NCBI RefSeq assembly: GCF_001816145.1
Contig: NZ_MDZB01000098.1
Span: forward strand, 124,001-188,000
Length of the DNA: 64,000 nucleotides
Reading direction: 5' to 3'
From: Hymenobacter lapidarius
GTDB lineage: Bacteria > Bacteroidota > Bacteroidia > Cytophagales > Hymenobacteraceae
The number at the start of each line of letters is the position of its first letter. Position 1 is the first letter of the stretch. A model generated the notes under the pieces. The model was not told where the DNA came from. It did not search any database and worked only from the letters and a program-made list of their open reading frames with translations. Shown here piece by piece: positions 8,435 to 17,129 of this stretch. The position numbers were made by a program, and so were the translations under genes.

Positions 8435-9624
8435 ATGTCCGAAATCCTCGCCCAGATTCAGCGCCTCGCCACCCAACACGCCGCCGATACCGTGGCCCTG
8501 CGCCGCCACCTGCACGCGCACCCCGAGCTGTCATTTGAGGAAACCAACACGGCGGCTTTCGTGACGCGGGAATTGGAAAAGCTCGGCCTGCAGCCCCGGC
8601 CCATTGCCAACACCGGCGTGGTGGCCCTGATTGAAGGCCTGCCCGGTGGCCCCACCATTGCTCTGCGGGCTGATATGGATGCGCTGCCCATTCTGGAGGC
8701 CAACGACGTGCCCTACAAATCCACCAACCCCGGCGTGATGCACGCCTGCGGCCACGATGTGCACACGGCCTCGCTGCTGGGCGCGGCGCGCATTCTCAAC
8801 GAGTTGAAGGGCGAGTTCAAGGGCAATATCAAGCTGATGTTTCAGCCGGGGGAGGAGCGACTGCCCGGCGGTGCTTCGCTCATGATTAAGGAAGGCGTGC
8901 TAGAAAACCCAGCGGTTTCCCGCGTGCTGGGCCAGCACGTATTTCCGCATTTGCCGCGGGCAAGGTGGGCCTGCGCTCAGGCCGCTACATGGCCAGCACC
9001 GACGAGCTGTACCTGACCGTGCGCGGCAAGGGCGGCCACGGTGCCATGCCCGAAATGAACCTCGACCCGGTACTGGTAGCGGCCCACATCATCGTGGCCG
9101 CGCAGCAGATTGTGAGCCGCCGCGCCAACCCCAAGCTGCCGTCGGTGCTGAGCTTTGGGAAGGTCATCGCCAACGGCGCCACCAACGTTATTCCCAACGA
9201 AGTCTACCTCGAAGGCACCTTCCGAACCCTGAACGAGGAGTGGCGCAACGAGGCCCACCAGCACCTGCGGCGCCTCTGCGAAGGCCTGGCCGAGAGCATG
9301 GGCGCGGTGTGCGAGCTGGAAATCCGCCGGGGCTACCCGTATCTGGAAAACGAGCCTGCCCTCACGGCCCGCGTGAAAGCCGCCGCCGAAGAATACCTGG
9401 GCCCTGAAAACGTGGTGGAGCTGGACCAGTGGATGGCGGCCGAGGACTTTGCCTACTTCTCCCAGGCTGGGCCGGCCTGCTTTTACCGCCTCGGCACGCG
9501 GCACGAGGACGGCCGCTTTGCCGCTTCGGTGCACACGCCCACCTTCGATATCGACGAAAAAGCGCTGGCCACCGGCCCGGGCCTGATGGCCTGGCTAGCA
9601 GTAAAAGAGCTGGCTGGGAAATAA
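8435..9624 (+). pseudogene. M20-family amidohydrolase, interrupted by one frameshift
   Basis: The gene encodes a metal-dependent amidohydrolase of the M20D type (N-acyl-L-amino-acid/hippurate hydrolase-like), normally about 396 residues. The first part (MSEILAQIQRLATQH onward) has ALRADMDALPI, GVMHACGHDVHTASLLG and FQPGEE, the expected metal-binding motifs, and runs to QHVFPHLP. The second part resumes as GLRSGRYMASTDELYLTVRG and ends MAWLAVKELAGK, with the dimerisation domain and the motif HTPTFDIDEKAL. The frames differ by the equivalent of one missing base at about 8954-8957, where LPAGKVGLRSG would be restored by one extra G. All functional residues are otherwise present, so this is either a very recent mutation or a sequence error. 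Confidence 0.85.
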
Positions 9625-9660
9625 GCCCGGTTCCATATCATCAATTTACACCCTTCCCGA

Positions 9661-10482
9661 ATGCGTCCTGTCCCTCGTTTGCTGCTTGCAGCGGCTGGTT
9701 TGTTGCTGTCCCTGCCTGCGGTTGCGCAGCGCCGAAACGTGGGGAACCTTGCCCTGCAGCCGGAAGCACAAGTAGAGCTGGCACTGAAGGGCAGCGATTA
9801 TTTGCTGGTGGGAATCAGCGCGCTGGCGCCCGGGAATAGCGGCGGTCCCACTTTTGCCGGTGGGCAGCTGCGGCTGGGATACGAGCGTTTCTGGAGCGAA
9901 AAGTGGAGCAGCGGGGCCACACTGCGCATTTTGGGCGGCCCTAATGACGGCTACGGCGACTTCATCGGGCAGGCTGGCAACATCATTCCGGGACTGCTGC
10001 TGCGGCACACGAGCACCGCTGGCGGCTTTGTTTTCGGCCAGCGGCTGGGGGCCGAATACGGCACTACCTACGATGTGCTGGGCAGCGACGTGAAGGACCG
10101 CGCCCTGGCGCGCCTGCGCTTGGACGTGGAACGGCCGCTGGCCGTGGGTGAAAAAGTGAGCCTGCGCCCCCGGCTGGCCTACGAAGCGGCAGCCTACGTC
10201 CGGCTGCAGCGCGACGACAACGAGTTGAAGGAGCGGGTGGTCGATTTCGGCAACCTGCGCGGGGAGGTGGGCCTGCGCTTTTCGTCCTACCTGGACATCA
10301 CGCCCTGGGTGGCGTCCCAAACGTGGTACATCAATACGCTGCCCCAGTTTGACAACGCGGGCAAGCAAGTGGGAGGGGGCCGCACCAATCTGCTGACCCC
10401 GCTAGTGGGCCTGGACGTGCGGCTCACGCTCGGGGGTGCCGCAGCGGCAGGTGAGCGGCGGCAGCTGCCCAGCCAGCATTAG
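9661..10482 (+). CDS. Hypothetical outer-membrane-like protein
   Basis: A 273-residue protein with a clear signal peptide (LLLAAAGLLLSLPAVAQ, cut near residue 23). The rest is rich in alternating aromatic/polar strands such as GGQLRLGYERFWSEKWSSGATLRI and ends with VGLDVRLTLGG, as expected for an outer-membrane beta-barrel. It lies 36 bases after the amidohydrolase. No specific family was recognised and no ligand can be proposed. Confidence 0.6.
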   Translation: MRPVPRLLLAAAGLLLSLPAVAQRRNVGNLALQPEAQVELALKGSDYLLVGISALAPGNSGGPTFAGGQLRLGYERFWSEKWSSGATLRILGGPNDGYGDFIGQAGNIIPGLLLRHTSTAGGFVFGQRLGAEYGTTYDVLGSDVKDRALARLRLDVERPLAVGEKVSLRPRLAYEAAAYVRLQRDDNELKERVVDFGNLRGEVGLRFSSYLDITPWVASQTWYINTLPQFDNAGKQVGGGRTNLLTPLVGLDVRLTLGGAAAAGERRQLPSQH

Positions 10483-10492
10483 GGTAACTGGA

Positions 10493-10657
10493 GGTTCTGT
10501 GCCAAAATGACGCAATCTGGTTTTCCTAAAAAATTCAGCTCACTGCTGGGAGTGATGTTTTGCAACAGGTTGCTGCCAAGTTGATTACTGTCGGTTCTGT
10601 TTCAAAAAGACAAAATGGCGCAATTAGAACGCTCCGCGGATTTGGTATAGAATTTAA
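10493..10657 (+). promoter_or_regulatory. Repeated boxes upstream of hsp20
   Basis: Two copies of CAAAATGRCGCAAT lie at 10503-10516 and 10611-10624. Each is preceded by GGTTCTGT (10493-10500 and 10593-10600). Downstream, at 10642-10657, TTGGTATAGAATTTAA loosely resembles a -24/-12 element but lacks the GC at -12. The duplicated box could bind a regulator of the heat-shock gene that starts at 10723. This is inference from repetition and position only. Confidence 0.35.
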
Positions 10658-10722
10658 GGAATGTAGGTGTGCCCGTTGCGGCACTACCTGCTATTTGTCA
10701 CACTTAAATTACTCCTACCATC

Positions 10723-11223
10723 ATGGCAACTTTGCTCTATAATACCCGCTCTTCTTTGCGTCCGAATCGCGCTCTGAGCGCGATGCTGGCCGGCATGCTG
10801 CGCGACCCGCAGGCCGCTTCCGCACCGGCCGCACCGGCCTTCACGCCCGCCGCCGATATTCTGGAAACGGCCGAAGGCTTTGAGCTGCACGTAGCCCTGC
10901 CGGGCGTGCGGCGGGAGTCGGTAAACATTGAATTTCTTGAAGGCCAACTCGTGGTTTCCGGCACTCGCCCCAACCCGGCGCAGCCCGCCGAAGCGGCCGC
11001 GCCAGCCGATGACCAGCAGCCTGCCCCGGCAACTCCAGAGGCCAGCGCGGCCCCGCAGTTCCGCCGCCTGGAAACCAACTACGGGGATTTTACCCGCAGT
11101 TTCCGCCTGCCCGATACGGTGAACGCAACGGCCATTGGCGCCGAGCTCACCGATGGCATTCTGCGCCTCATGCTGCCCTTCGACACCGCGAAAGTGACCA
11201 GGCACCGCATCGAAATTCGGTAA
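10723..11223 (+). CDS. Small heat-shock protein, Hsp20/alpha-crystallin family
   Basis: This 166-residue ATP-independent chaperone holds unfolding proteins in the cytoplasm. The alpha-crystallin domain runs from FTPAADILETAEGFELHVAL (about residue 44) to LRLMLPFD. The conserved LPGVRRESVNIEFLEGQLVVSG strand pair and the A.LTDGILRLMLP motif are intact. An unusual Pro/Ala-rich insert of about 30 residues (NPAQPAEAAAPADDQQ...) splits the domain before FRRLETNYGDFTRSFRLP. It is a single-gene unit with a repeated upstream box and a strong terminator. Confidence 0.92.
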   Translation: MATLLYNTRSSLRPNRALSAMLAGMLRDPQAASAPAAPAFTPAADILETAEGFELHVALPGVRRESVNIEFLEGQLVVSGTRPNPAQPAEAAAPADDQQPAPATPEASAAPQFRRLETNYGDFTRSFRLPDTVNATAIGAELTDGILRLMLPFDTAKVTRHRIEIR

Positions 11224-11240
11224 TTTCCGATGGCCCGATA

Positions 11241-11270
11241 AAAAAAGGCGCCCCCTGGGGTGCCTTTTTT
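11241..11270 (+). terminator. Rho-independent terminator after hsp20
   Basis: AAAAAAGGCGCCCC pairs with GGGGTGCCTTTTTT around a tiny loop. It lies 17 bases after the hsp20 stop. Confidence 0.9.
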
Positions 11271-11462
11271 GCGGTTATCGTTGTTATCCTATCAGCGCCG
11301 CGATTTGGCCTGCTTTCTGCCAAAAGCAACCTTGAGACACGAAAGCGAATCCTTTCGTCGTTGCTAATAAAATTCCTAGTCGGGGCACTTGGTTTACCCG
11401 CCGTTTACCTAAATTAGGTTCTTGAAATAATCAAATCATCTTTCCCCGTTTTTCCCTTACCC

Positions 11463-12986
11463 ATGCAAGCAAAACAAATGATGCTCGGCCTGCTCGGTTC
11501 CGCCATTCTCGGCGGCGGCGTGGCCGTAGGGGGGTACAAGCTGTTGGAGCCGGCCCCGGTGGCGCCCCAGGCTGTTTCTGCCGACCCCCAGGTGCGTTAT
11601 ACCTCTGAGATGCGCAGCAGCGCCTACGCCGTGCCCGAGGGTCTGAATTTCGTGGCCGCCGCCGCCGCCGTAACCCCGGCCGTGGTGCACGTGATGACCG
11701 AGTACGCCGCGCCGGCCGTCGACCGCCGCCAGCAGCAGATGGACCCCTTCCTGCGGCAGTTTTTTGGCGACCAACTGGAGCAATTTCAGGGACAGATGCC
11801 TCCTGGCCACCCGCAGGTGCCCCGTGGCGGTGGGCAGGGTTCGGGTTCGGGCGTGATTATCGCCGCCAACGGCTACATCGTGACCAACAACCACGTCATC
11901 GACAAGGCTTCTAAGATTGAAGTAGTGCTCGACGACAAGCGCAAGTTTGAGGCCGAGTTGGTGGGGGCCGACCCCAACACCGACTTGGCCGTGCTGAAAG
12001 TGAAGGCCGACAACCTGCCCTTCGTGAAGTATGGCAACTCCGACGACGTGCGCGTGGGCCAGTGGGTGCTGGCCGTGGGCAACCCTTTCAATCTGAATTC
12101 CACCGTGACGGCCGGCATCATTTCGGCCAAGGGCCGGAACATCGACATCCTGCGCCGCAAGGACAACATGGGCATCGAGTCGTTTATCCAGACCGACGCC
12201 GTGGTGAACCCCGGTAACTCGGGCGGGGCCCTCGTGAATCTCAACGGCGACCTTATTGGCATCAACTCGGCCATTGCTTCGCACACGGGCTCGTTTGAGG
12301 GCTATGCCTTCGCCATTCCCAGCTCGTTGGCCAGCAAAGTAGTCGATGACTTGCTGAAGTACAAAGTGGTGCAGCGCGCCCTGCTTGGCGTGCAGATTCA
12401 GGAAGTAGACGCCAGATTGGCCTCGGAGAAAAAGCTAGCTACCCTGAATGGGGTGTACGTGCAGGGCTTTAGCGAGAGCAGCGCCGCCGCCGCCGCCGGT
12501 CTGAAAGCGGGTGACATCATCACCAAAATCAACGGAGCGAGCGTGAACACCTCCTCGCAGCTGCAGGAGCAAGTGGCGCGTTTCCGTCCTGGCGATAAGA
12601 TTAAAGTGAACTTCCTGCGCGGCACTGCCGCAAACGAGGTGACTGCCGTGCTGCGCAACGCGACCGGTACCACCAGTGTGGTGCGCGAGGAGCCGGCTTC
12701 GGCCACGGTGAAATACGAAGGCGCCACGTTGTCGCCGGTGCCGGCCCGCGAGCAGAACAAGCTGGGCCTGGAGGGCGGTGCCCAAATCAGCGGCATCAAG
12801 GGCAGCAACTTCCGCGAGACGGGCATTGCTGACGGTTTCATCATCACCCGCATCGACAAAAACCAAGTGAACAATCCGGCCGACGTGAAAAAATACCTCG
12901 ACGAAGCCCGCGAGAAATCGGGCGCGCTGGTGGAAGGGGTTTACCCCGATGGCCGCAAGGCGTACTATCCCATCGGCCAGGAATAA
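11463..12986 (+). CDS. degP: HtrA/DegP-type periplasmic serine protease
   Basis: A 507-residue Do-type protease for protein quality control in the periplasm. An N-terminal hydrophobic segment (MLGLLGSAILGGGVAVGGYKLL) exports or anchors it. The trypsin-like domain carries the triad His144 (TNNHVI), Asp174 (NTDLAVLKV) and Ser253 (NPGNSGGALVN). Two PDZ domains follow: one near GVYVQGFSESSAAAAAGLKAGD, the other, more divergent, near ISGIKGSNFRETGIADGFIITRID. It is a single-gene unit closed by a strong terminator. The family assignment is firm; choosing DegP over DegQ is not possible from sequence. Confidence 0.93.
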   Translation: MQAKQMMLGLLGSAILGGGVAVGGYKLLEPAPVAPQAVSADPQVRYTSEMRSSAYAVPEGLNFVAAAAAVTPAVVHVMTEYAAPAVDRRQQQMDPFLRQFFGDQLEQFQGQMPPGHPQVPRGGGQGSGSGVIIAANGYIVTNNHVIDKASKIEVVLDDKRKFEAELVGADPNTDLAVLKVKADNLPFVKYGNSDDVRVGQWVLAVGNPFNLNSTVTAGIISAKGRNIDILRRKDNMGIESFIQTDAVVNPGNSGGALVNLNGDLIGINSAIASHTGSFEGYAFAIPSSLASKVVDDLLKYKVVQRALLGVQIQEVDARLASEKKLATLNGVYVQGFSESSAAAAAGLKAGDIITKINGASVNTSSQLQEQVARFRPGDKIKVNFLRGTAANEVTAVLRNATGTTSVVREEPASATVKYEGATLSPVPAREQNKLGLEGGAQISGIKGSNFRETGIADGFIITRIDKNQVNNPADVKKYLDEAREKSGALVEGVYPDGRKAYYPIGQE

Positions 12987-13004
12987 GCTCCAGTTGTTTA
13001 CAAG

Positions 13005-13042
13005 TCAAAAAAGCCCCTTCCACGCTGGAAGGGGCTTTTTTT
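13005..13042 (+). terminator. Rho-independent terminator after the HtrA gene
   Basis: AAAAAAGCCCCTTCC pairs with GGAAGGGGCTTTTTTT around a short ACGCT loop, 20-odd bases after the stop codon. Confidence 0.92.
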
Positions 13043-13230
13043 GTGGGTTTAGGAGGGGGATTGCCTGTGGTTGCCGCTTAGGCGGTACACAAGCCCGAAA
13101 TGCGCTTTAGGGGCCGCGCCGGGCCTTGCCAACCAGCAACAACTGCCTGCCCAAAATTGGGTTTTGAGCCCAATGCGGGCTAAACCTGGCTTTTGCTTGC
13201 CTCGTACAACTGACGAGCTAAATTTTTGCA

Positions 13231-13692
13231 GTGCCGGTGGCTACCTTCTCAAACAACGCTTTTCCTTTGGAATACCGCGCCGATTTAGGAATCCTGATTG
13301 GCCGCTGGCTGCATGCCTTGCCCCCACCCGAACTACAGGGTACGTACGAGGCCATGCTGGATGCGGCCAAGGCCCACGGCAGCTGCCGCTTCTGGCTGCT
13401 GGACCTGCGCCGGCGCCCGCTGGCCGGCCCCGACCTCAACGAGTGGTTTCGCGAGCAGTTCTCGCCCCAGATTGCTTCCGCGCTTGGTGGGCCGCTGTTT
13501 ACGGCCTACCTGGCCGGTCCGCACCAGCGCCTTGCGGCCGAAAGCGCCGAAATGGAGCTGCACCTGCGCCACGCCGCCACCCTCGATTCGTACCCGTTGT
13601 TTTACGACGATGAAGCCGAAGCCGTAATCTGGCTGACCGACCAGCAGGAGCGCGCCGGCGTTCGGACCGCTGAAAAAGCCAGTGCGGAGTAG
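13231..13692 (+). CDS. Hypothetical protein, possibly STAS-like
   Basis: A 153-residue soluble protein starting at a GTG (PVATFSNNAFPLEYRADLGI). The next in-frame ATG is about 40 codons further on and would remove conserved-looking sequence. A -7-like AATTTTTG ends two bases before the GTG, supporting this start. The order is an N-terminal strand pair, a helix (YEAMLDAAKAHGSCRFWLLDLRRRP), then FREQFSPQIASALGGPLFTAYLAGP. This fits the small STAS-like domain proteins common in Hymenobacter, but the assignment is weak. It lies between two single-gene units. Confidence 0.65.
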   Translation: MPVATFSNNAFPLEYRADLGILIGRWLHALPPPELQGTYEAMLDAAKAHGSCRFWLLDLRRRPLAGPDLNEWFREQFSPQIASALGGPLFTAYLAGPHQRLAAESAEMELHLRHAATLDSYPLFYDDEAEAVIWLTDQQERAGVRTAEKASAE

Positions 13693-13786
13693 TTGCGCGG
13701 CTCTTATAATGAGCGCTGGTTATCCTTGATTACGGGATGGGGGAAGGGAAAAATGGCAACGGATGGTTGCGGCACTGGGCTTTCCG

Positions 13787-13794
13787 TAGCTTTG
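13787..13794 (+). promoter_or_regulatory. Candidate -7 element for the aldehyde dehydrogenase gene
   Basis: TAGCTTTG matches TANNTTTG exactly and lies 36 bases before the ATG at 13831. A GTTG at 13766-13769, 17 bases upstream, may serve as the -33 box. It also argues against starts upstream of 13831. Confidence 0.45.
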
Positions 13795-13830
13795 CGGCAG
13801 CATTACCCATTGTATTTCCACCCGTTCCTC

Positions 13831-15435
13831 ATGAAGCAAGCCCTCGAACAAGCTACCGCACCTGACGTAACCGTAGCTCATCCCCACGAAGACCCCCACG
13901 GCATCCAGGACGTGCTGCGCCAGCTGGGCGTGCAGGCTGAGAACGCGGCGTATAGCACCGGCCGCCAGTGGGGTGGCAGCGCCAACGCCGAGCGCCGCAC
14001 CGTGCTGGCCCCCGCCGACGGCCGCTCGATTGCCAGCGTGGCCTTTGCCACCGTGGAAGACTACGACACCGTGGTTAAAACCGCGCAGGAAGCCTTCAAG
14101 ACCTGGCGCCTGATGCCGGCCCCCAAGCGCGGCGAGATTGTGCGGCAAATTGGCAACAAGCTGCGCGAATACAAGGAGCCGCTGGGCAAGCTGGTGAGCG
14201 CCGAGATGGGCAAAATCCTGCAGGAAGGCCTGGGCGAAGTGCAGGAGATGATTGACATCTGCGACTTCGCGGTGGGCCTCTCGCGCCAGCTGCACGGCCT
14301 GACCATGCACTCGGAGCGCCCCGCGCACCGCATGTACGAGCAGTACCAGCCGCTGGGCCTGGTGGGCATCATTTCGGCCTTCAACTTCCCGGTGGCCGTG
14401 TGGAGCTGGAACGCCATGCTGGCCGCCGTGTGCGGCGACGTGAGCATCTGGAAGCCGTCGGAGAAAACCCCGCTCACGGCCGTGGCTGTGCAGCACATCA
14501 TCAAGGACGTGCTGGCTGAGAACGACATTCCCGAGGGCGTGTTCAGCATCATCATCGGCGGGGCCGACATTGGGGCCGCTATGGCCGCCGACAAGCGCGT
14601 GCCGCTGGTTTCGGCCACGGGCAGCACCCGCATGGGCCGCAAAGTAGGCGAGGTAGTGGGCGCCCGCCTGGGCCGTGCCCTGCTGGAGTTGGGCGGCAAC
14701 AACGCCATCATCGTCACCAAAAACGCCGACCTCAACATTGCCATTCGCGCCATTGTGTTTGGGGCGGTGGGCACGGCCGGGCAGCGCTGCACCAGCACGC
14801 GCCGCGTCATCATCGAGGACAGCATTTTCGAGGAAGTGAAAAGCCGCCTGCTGGCCGTGTATCCCAAGCTGCCCATCGGGCACCCGTTGCAGGAAGGCAC
14901 GCTGGTGGGCCCGCTCATCGACGGCGACGCGGTGAAGATGTTTGATGAGGCCCTGACCAAGGTGCAGGCCGAAGGCGGCAAGCTGCTCACTGGTGGCCAG
15001 GTGCTGAGCGGTGCCGAGCTGCAAGGCGGCCACTACGTGCAGCCCGCGCTGGTGGAAGTGGAAAACCATTACCACACGGTGCAGGAGGAAACCTTCGCGC
15101 CCATTCTCTACCTCATCAAGTACAGCGGCGACGTGGAGCAGGCCATCGCGCTGCAGAACGACGTGCGCCAGGGCCTGTCTAGCAGCATTTTCACGCTGAA
15201 TATGCGCGAGGCCGAAGCCTTCCTGGCCGCCACCGGCTCCGACTGCGGCATTGCCAACGTGAACATCGGCACGAGCGGCGCTGAAATCGGCGGCGCGTTC
15301 GGCGGCGAGAAGGAAACCGGTGGCGGCCGCGAGTCCGGCTCCGACGCCTGGAAAATCTACATGCGCCGCCAGACTAATACCATCAACTACAGCACGGAGC
15401 TGCCGCTGGCGCAGGGCATCAAGTTCGACGTGTAA
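13831..15435 (+). CDS. amaB: ALDH7-type aldehyde dehydrogenase (aminoadipate-semialdehyde / piperidine-6-carboxylate type)
   Basis: A 534-residue NAD-dependent aldehyde dehydrogenase. The catalytic glutamate is Glu286 (LLELGGNNAI) and the nucleophile Cys320 (GQRCTSTRR). The segments NMLRE-like YEQYQPLGLVGIISAFNFPVAVW and GGAFGGEKETGGGRESGSDAW are typical of ALDH7/antiquitin enzymes, which oxidise alpha-aminoadipate semialdehyde in lysine breakdown. The ATG at 13831 (MKQALEQATAPDV) is chosen because it follows a -7 element. A longer open frame upstream lacks homology-like sequence. The substrate is inferred from the subfamily and has not been shown. Confidence 0.88.
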   Translation: MKQALEQATAPDVTVAHPHEDPHGIQDVLRQLGVQAENAAYSTGRQWGGSANAERRTVLAPADGRSIASVAFATVEDYDTVVKTAQEAFKTWRLMPAPKRGEIVRQIGNKLREYKEPLGKLVSAEMGKILQEGLGEVQEMIDICDFAVGLSRQLHGLTMHSERPAHRMYEQYQPLGLVGIISAFNFPVAVWSWNAMLAAVCGDVSIWKPSEKTPLTAVAVQHIIKDVLAENDIPEGVFSIIIGGADIGAAMAADKRVPLVSATGSTRMGRKVGEVVGARLGRALLELGGNNAIIVTKNADLNIAIRAIVFGAVGTAGQRCTSTRRVIIEDSIFEEVKSRLLAVYPKLPIGHPLQEGTLVGPLIDGDAVKMFDEALTKVQAEGGKLLTGGQVLSGAELQGGHYVQPALVEVENHYHTVQEETFAPILYLIKYSGDVEQAIALQNDVRQGLSSSIFTLNMREAEAFLAATGSDCGIANVNIGTSGAEIGGAFGGEKETGGGRESGSDAWKIYMRRQTNTINYSTELPLAQGIKFDV

Positions 15436-15469
15436 GCAGTGGCTTGATAGCAGTAACAGAAAACCCCAT

Positions 15470-15492
15470 CGGTAGTACCGATGGGGTTTTTT
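15470..15492 (+). terminator. Rho-independent terminator after the aldehyde dehydrogenase gene
   Basis: AACCCCATCGGTA pairs with TACCGATGGGGTT and is followed by a run of T. Confidence 0.92.
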
Positions 15493-15657
15493 GTTGCTGC
15501 CCGGCGGTGGTCGGTTGGCCGGCATGGCTGCGTAACAGACAGGACTTAAGCAGGAATCCTTAAATTTACTACGCACCGCACCTATCCGTGCGGTGCAACC
15601 CCGGCGCCCGCCGTGGGGTCTCTTGCTCGCTTACTCATTCTTAATTCGCCTTTCTGC

Positions 15658-16227
15658 ATGGAAGCCGCTGCTGCCTACGTTGACATCAACGCGCCCCTGG
15701 TGGAGCGCTGCCGCCTGAACGACCGCCAAGCGCAGGCTGAGATTTACCGCCGCTACGCCAAGGCCATGTTCAACGCGGCCCTGCGCATCACCGGCGACTA
15801 TGCGGAGGCCGAAGATGTACTCCAGGAGTCGTTTCTGAGCGCCTTTCGGGAGCTTAGCGGCTACAAGGGCGACTCCGCGTTTGGGGCGTGGCTCAAGCGC
15901 ATCGTCGTCAACAAAAGCATTAATTGCCTGCGGCAGCGGCGGCTGGCGCTGGTGCCGCTGGGCGAGCAGCACCACGAAGAGCGGGACGAGGCCGCGCCTT
16001 CGGCCGAAGACGAAGCCGATGCCCACTACCGGGCCGACGTGCTGCGCCGCTGCATTCAGGAGCTGCCCGACGGCTACCGGGTGGTGCTGACCCTGTACCT
16101 GCTCGAAGGCTACGACCACCTCGAAATTGCCAGCATCATGGGCATTTCCGAATCTACCTCCAAATCCCAGTACAGCCGGGCCCGGGTTCGGCTGCGCGAA
16201 TTAGCCGCCCAGCGCGGTCTTAGCTAA
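15658..16227 (+). CDS. ECF-type RNA polymerase sigma factor
   Basis: A 189-residue sigma-70 family factor. Region 2 spans about residues 20-85 (IYRRYAKAMFNAALRITGDYAEAEDVLQESFL), with the Asp/Glu-rich DVLQE helix. Region 4 is the C-terminal helix-turn-helix (LPDGYRVVLTLYLLEGYDHLEIASIMGISESTSKSQ). The start at 15658 (MEAAAAYVD) is chosen over an upstream in-frame ATG because a -7-like TAAATTTA lies about 90 bases upstream and the extra residues look non-native. The next gene encodes a membrane protein with the layout of an anti-sigma factor, so the two probably form a signalling pair. Confidence 0.9.
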   Translation: MEAAAAYVDINAPLVERCRLNDRQAQAEIYRRYAKAMFNAALRITGDYAEAEDVLQESFLSAFRELSGYKGDSAFGAWLKRIVVNKSINCLRQRRLALVPLGEQHHEERDEAAPSAEDEADAHYRADVLRRCIQELPDGYRVVLTLYLLEGYDHLEIASIMGISESTSKSQYSRARVRLRELAAQRGLS

Positions 16228-16355
16228 TCATTTATTCTGTTTCCGCTGTTAATTAACCCCCACCACGCTTCACTCTTCGGCACTCGGTTGCGTTTATCCC
16301 CGCCTATCCCCGCCACCTGCCGACTCTGGAAGAACCGTGCGTTTGCTTCTCTTTC

Positions 16356-17129
16356 ATGAATACTCATAAGCCTGATTCTTTAGAAAAATTCGTTGAGCGG
16401 CACCGTGCCGATTTCGACACGCACGAGCCGCGCCCGGACCTATGGGCCGCCTTGGAGCAACAGCTGGCCGAGCCGGTGGCGGCCCCTGCCACGCCGGTTA
16501 TGCGCTTGGCCGATGCAGCCAGTGCCCCTGTGGCTTCGGCTCGCGCAGCCGGCGCGGCTGTGGCTCCCGGGCGGGCCAACTGGCTGCAGCGCTACGGCGT
16601 AGCGGCGGCGCTGGCCCTGCTGGTGTTTGCCGCCGGTGCCAGCGAAGCCTGGAAATCCAGGTACAGCACGCCAGTGCCGGTGGCCGCCGCGAGCTACGAG
16701 GGCACCCACACCGCGGCCGAGCCCGACGCTGCCCTGTACCAGAGCAGCGCACCCATGGCCATGACGGCGGCCGACCGCAGCACCGGCGCCGATAGCCAAC
16801 TGGTGCGGGCCGTGCGCGGCATGGAAGCCTACTACACCAGCCAGCTGGCCCGCCGCCAAAGCGAGCTGCACGAGATGACCGGCCCCGGCATGGCCGGCAT
16901 GACCGCCGATTGGCAGCGCGAGTTGGTGTCGCTGGACTCCAGCTACCGCAAGCTGAAGGTGGAGCTGCTGCACCACCCGCAGCCCGATGCCGTGCTCACG
17001 GCCATGAACCGCAACCTGCAGATTCGCCTCGATATTTTGGACCAACAGCTGCAGGTGGGCACGCCCACCGAAGAAAACGGCCCCAACGCTTTTGTGCTGG
17101 CTGACAGCCGGAACTCCTCCAATAAATGA
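16356..17129 (+). CDS. Putative membrane anti-sigma-like protein
   Basis: A 257-residue protein. The cytoplasmic N-terminus (LEKFVERHRADFDTHEPRPDLWAALEQQL) resembles the short N-terminal segment of Bacteroidota anti-sigma-like proteins. An Ala-rich linker and one transmembrane helix (RYGVAAALALLVFAAGA, about residues 80-96) come next. The extracytoplasmic part carries a helical region (RKLKVELLHHPQPDAVLTAMNRNLQIRLDILDQQL). The stop overlaps the next ATG (ATGA), so the two genes are coupled. The role is inferred from the position after the sigma factor; no zinc-binding ZAS motif is visible. Confidence 0.65.
   Translation: MNTHKPDSLEKFVERHRADFDTHEPRPDLWAALEQQLAEPVAAPATPVMRLADAASAPVASARAAGAAVAPGRANWLQRYGVAAALALLVFAAGASEAWKSRYSTPVPVAAASYEGTHTAAEPDAALYQSSAPMAMTAADRSTGADSQLVRAVRGMEAYYTSQLARRQSELHEMTGPGMAGMTADWQRELVSLDSSYRKLKVELLHHPQPDAVLTAMNRNLQIRLDILDQQLQVGTPTEENGPNAFVLADSRNSSNK

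Noticed and set aside
10560-10742. 60-codon frame upstream of hsp20
   Set aside because: It overlaps the repeated regulatory boxes and the hsp20 start and has no conserved features.
13720-15576. 618-codon minus-strand open frame opposite the aldehyde dehydrogenase
   Set aside because: It is antisense to an intact ALDH gene with catalytic residues, and its composition (His/Val/Leu/Gly-rich, no domain) is typical of a shadow frame in GC-rich DNA.
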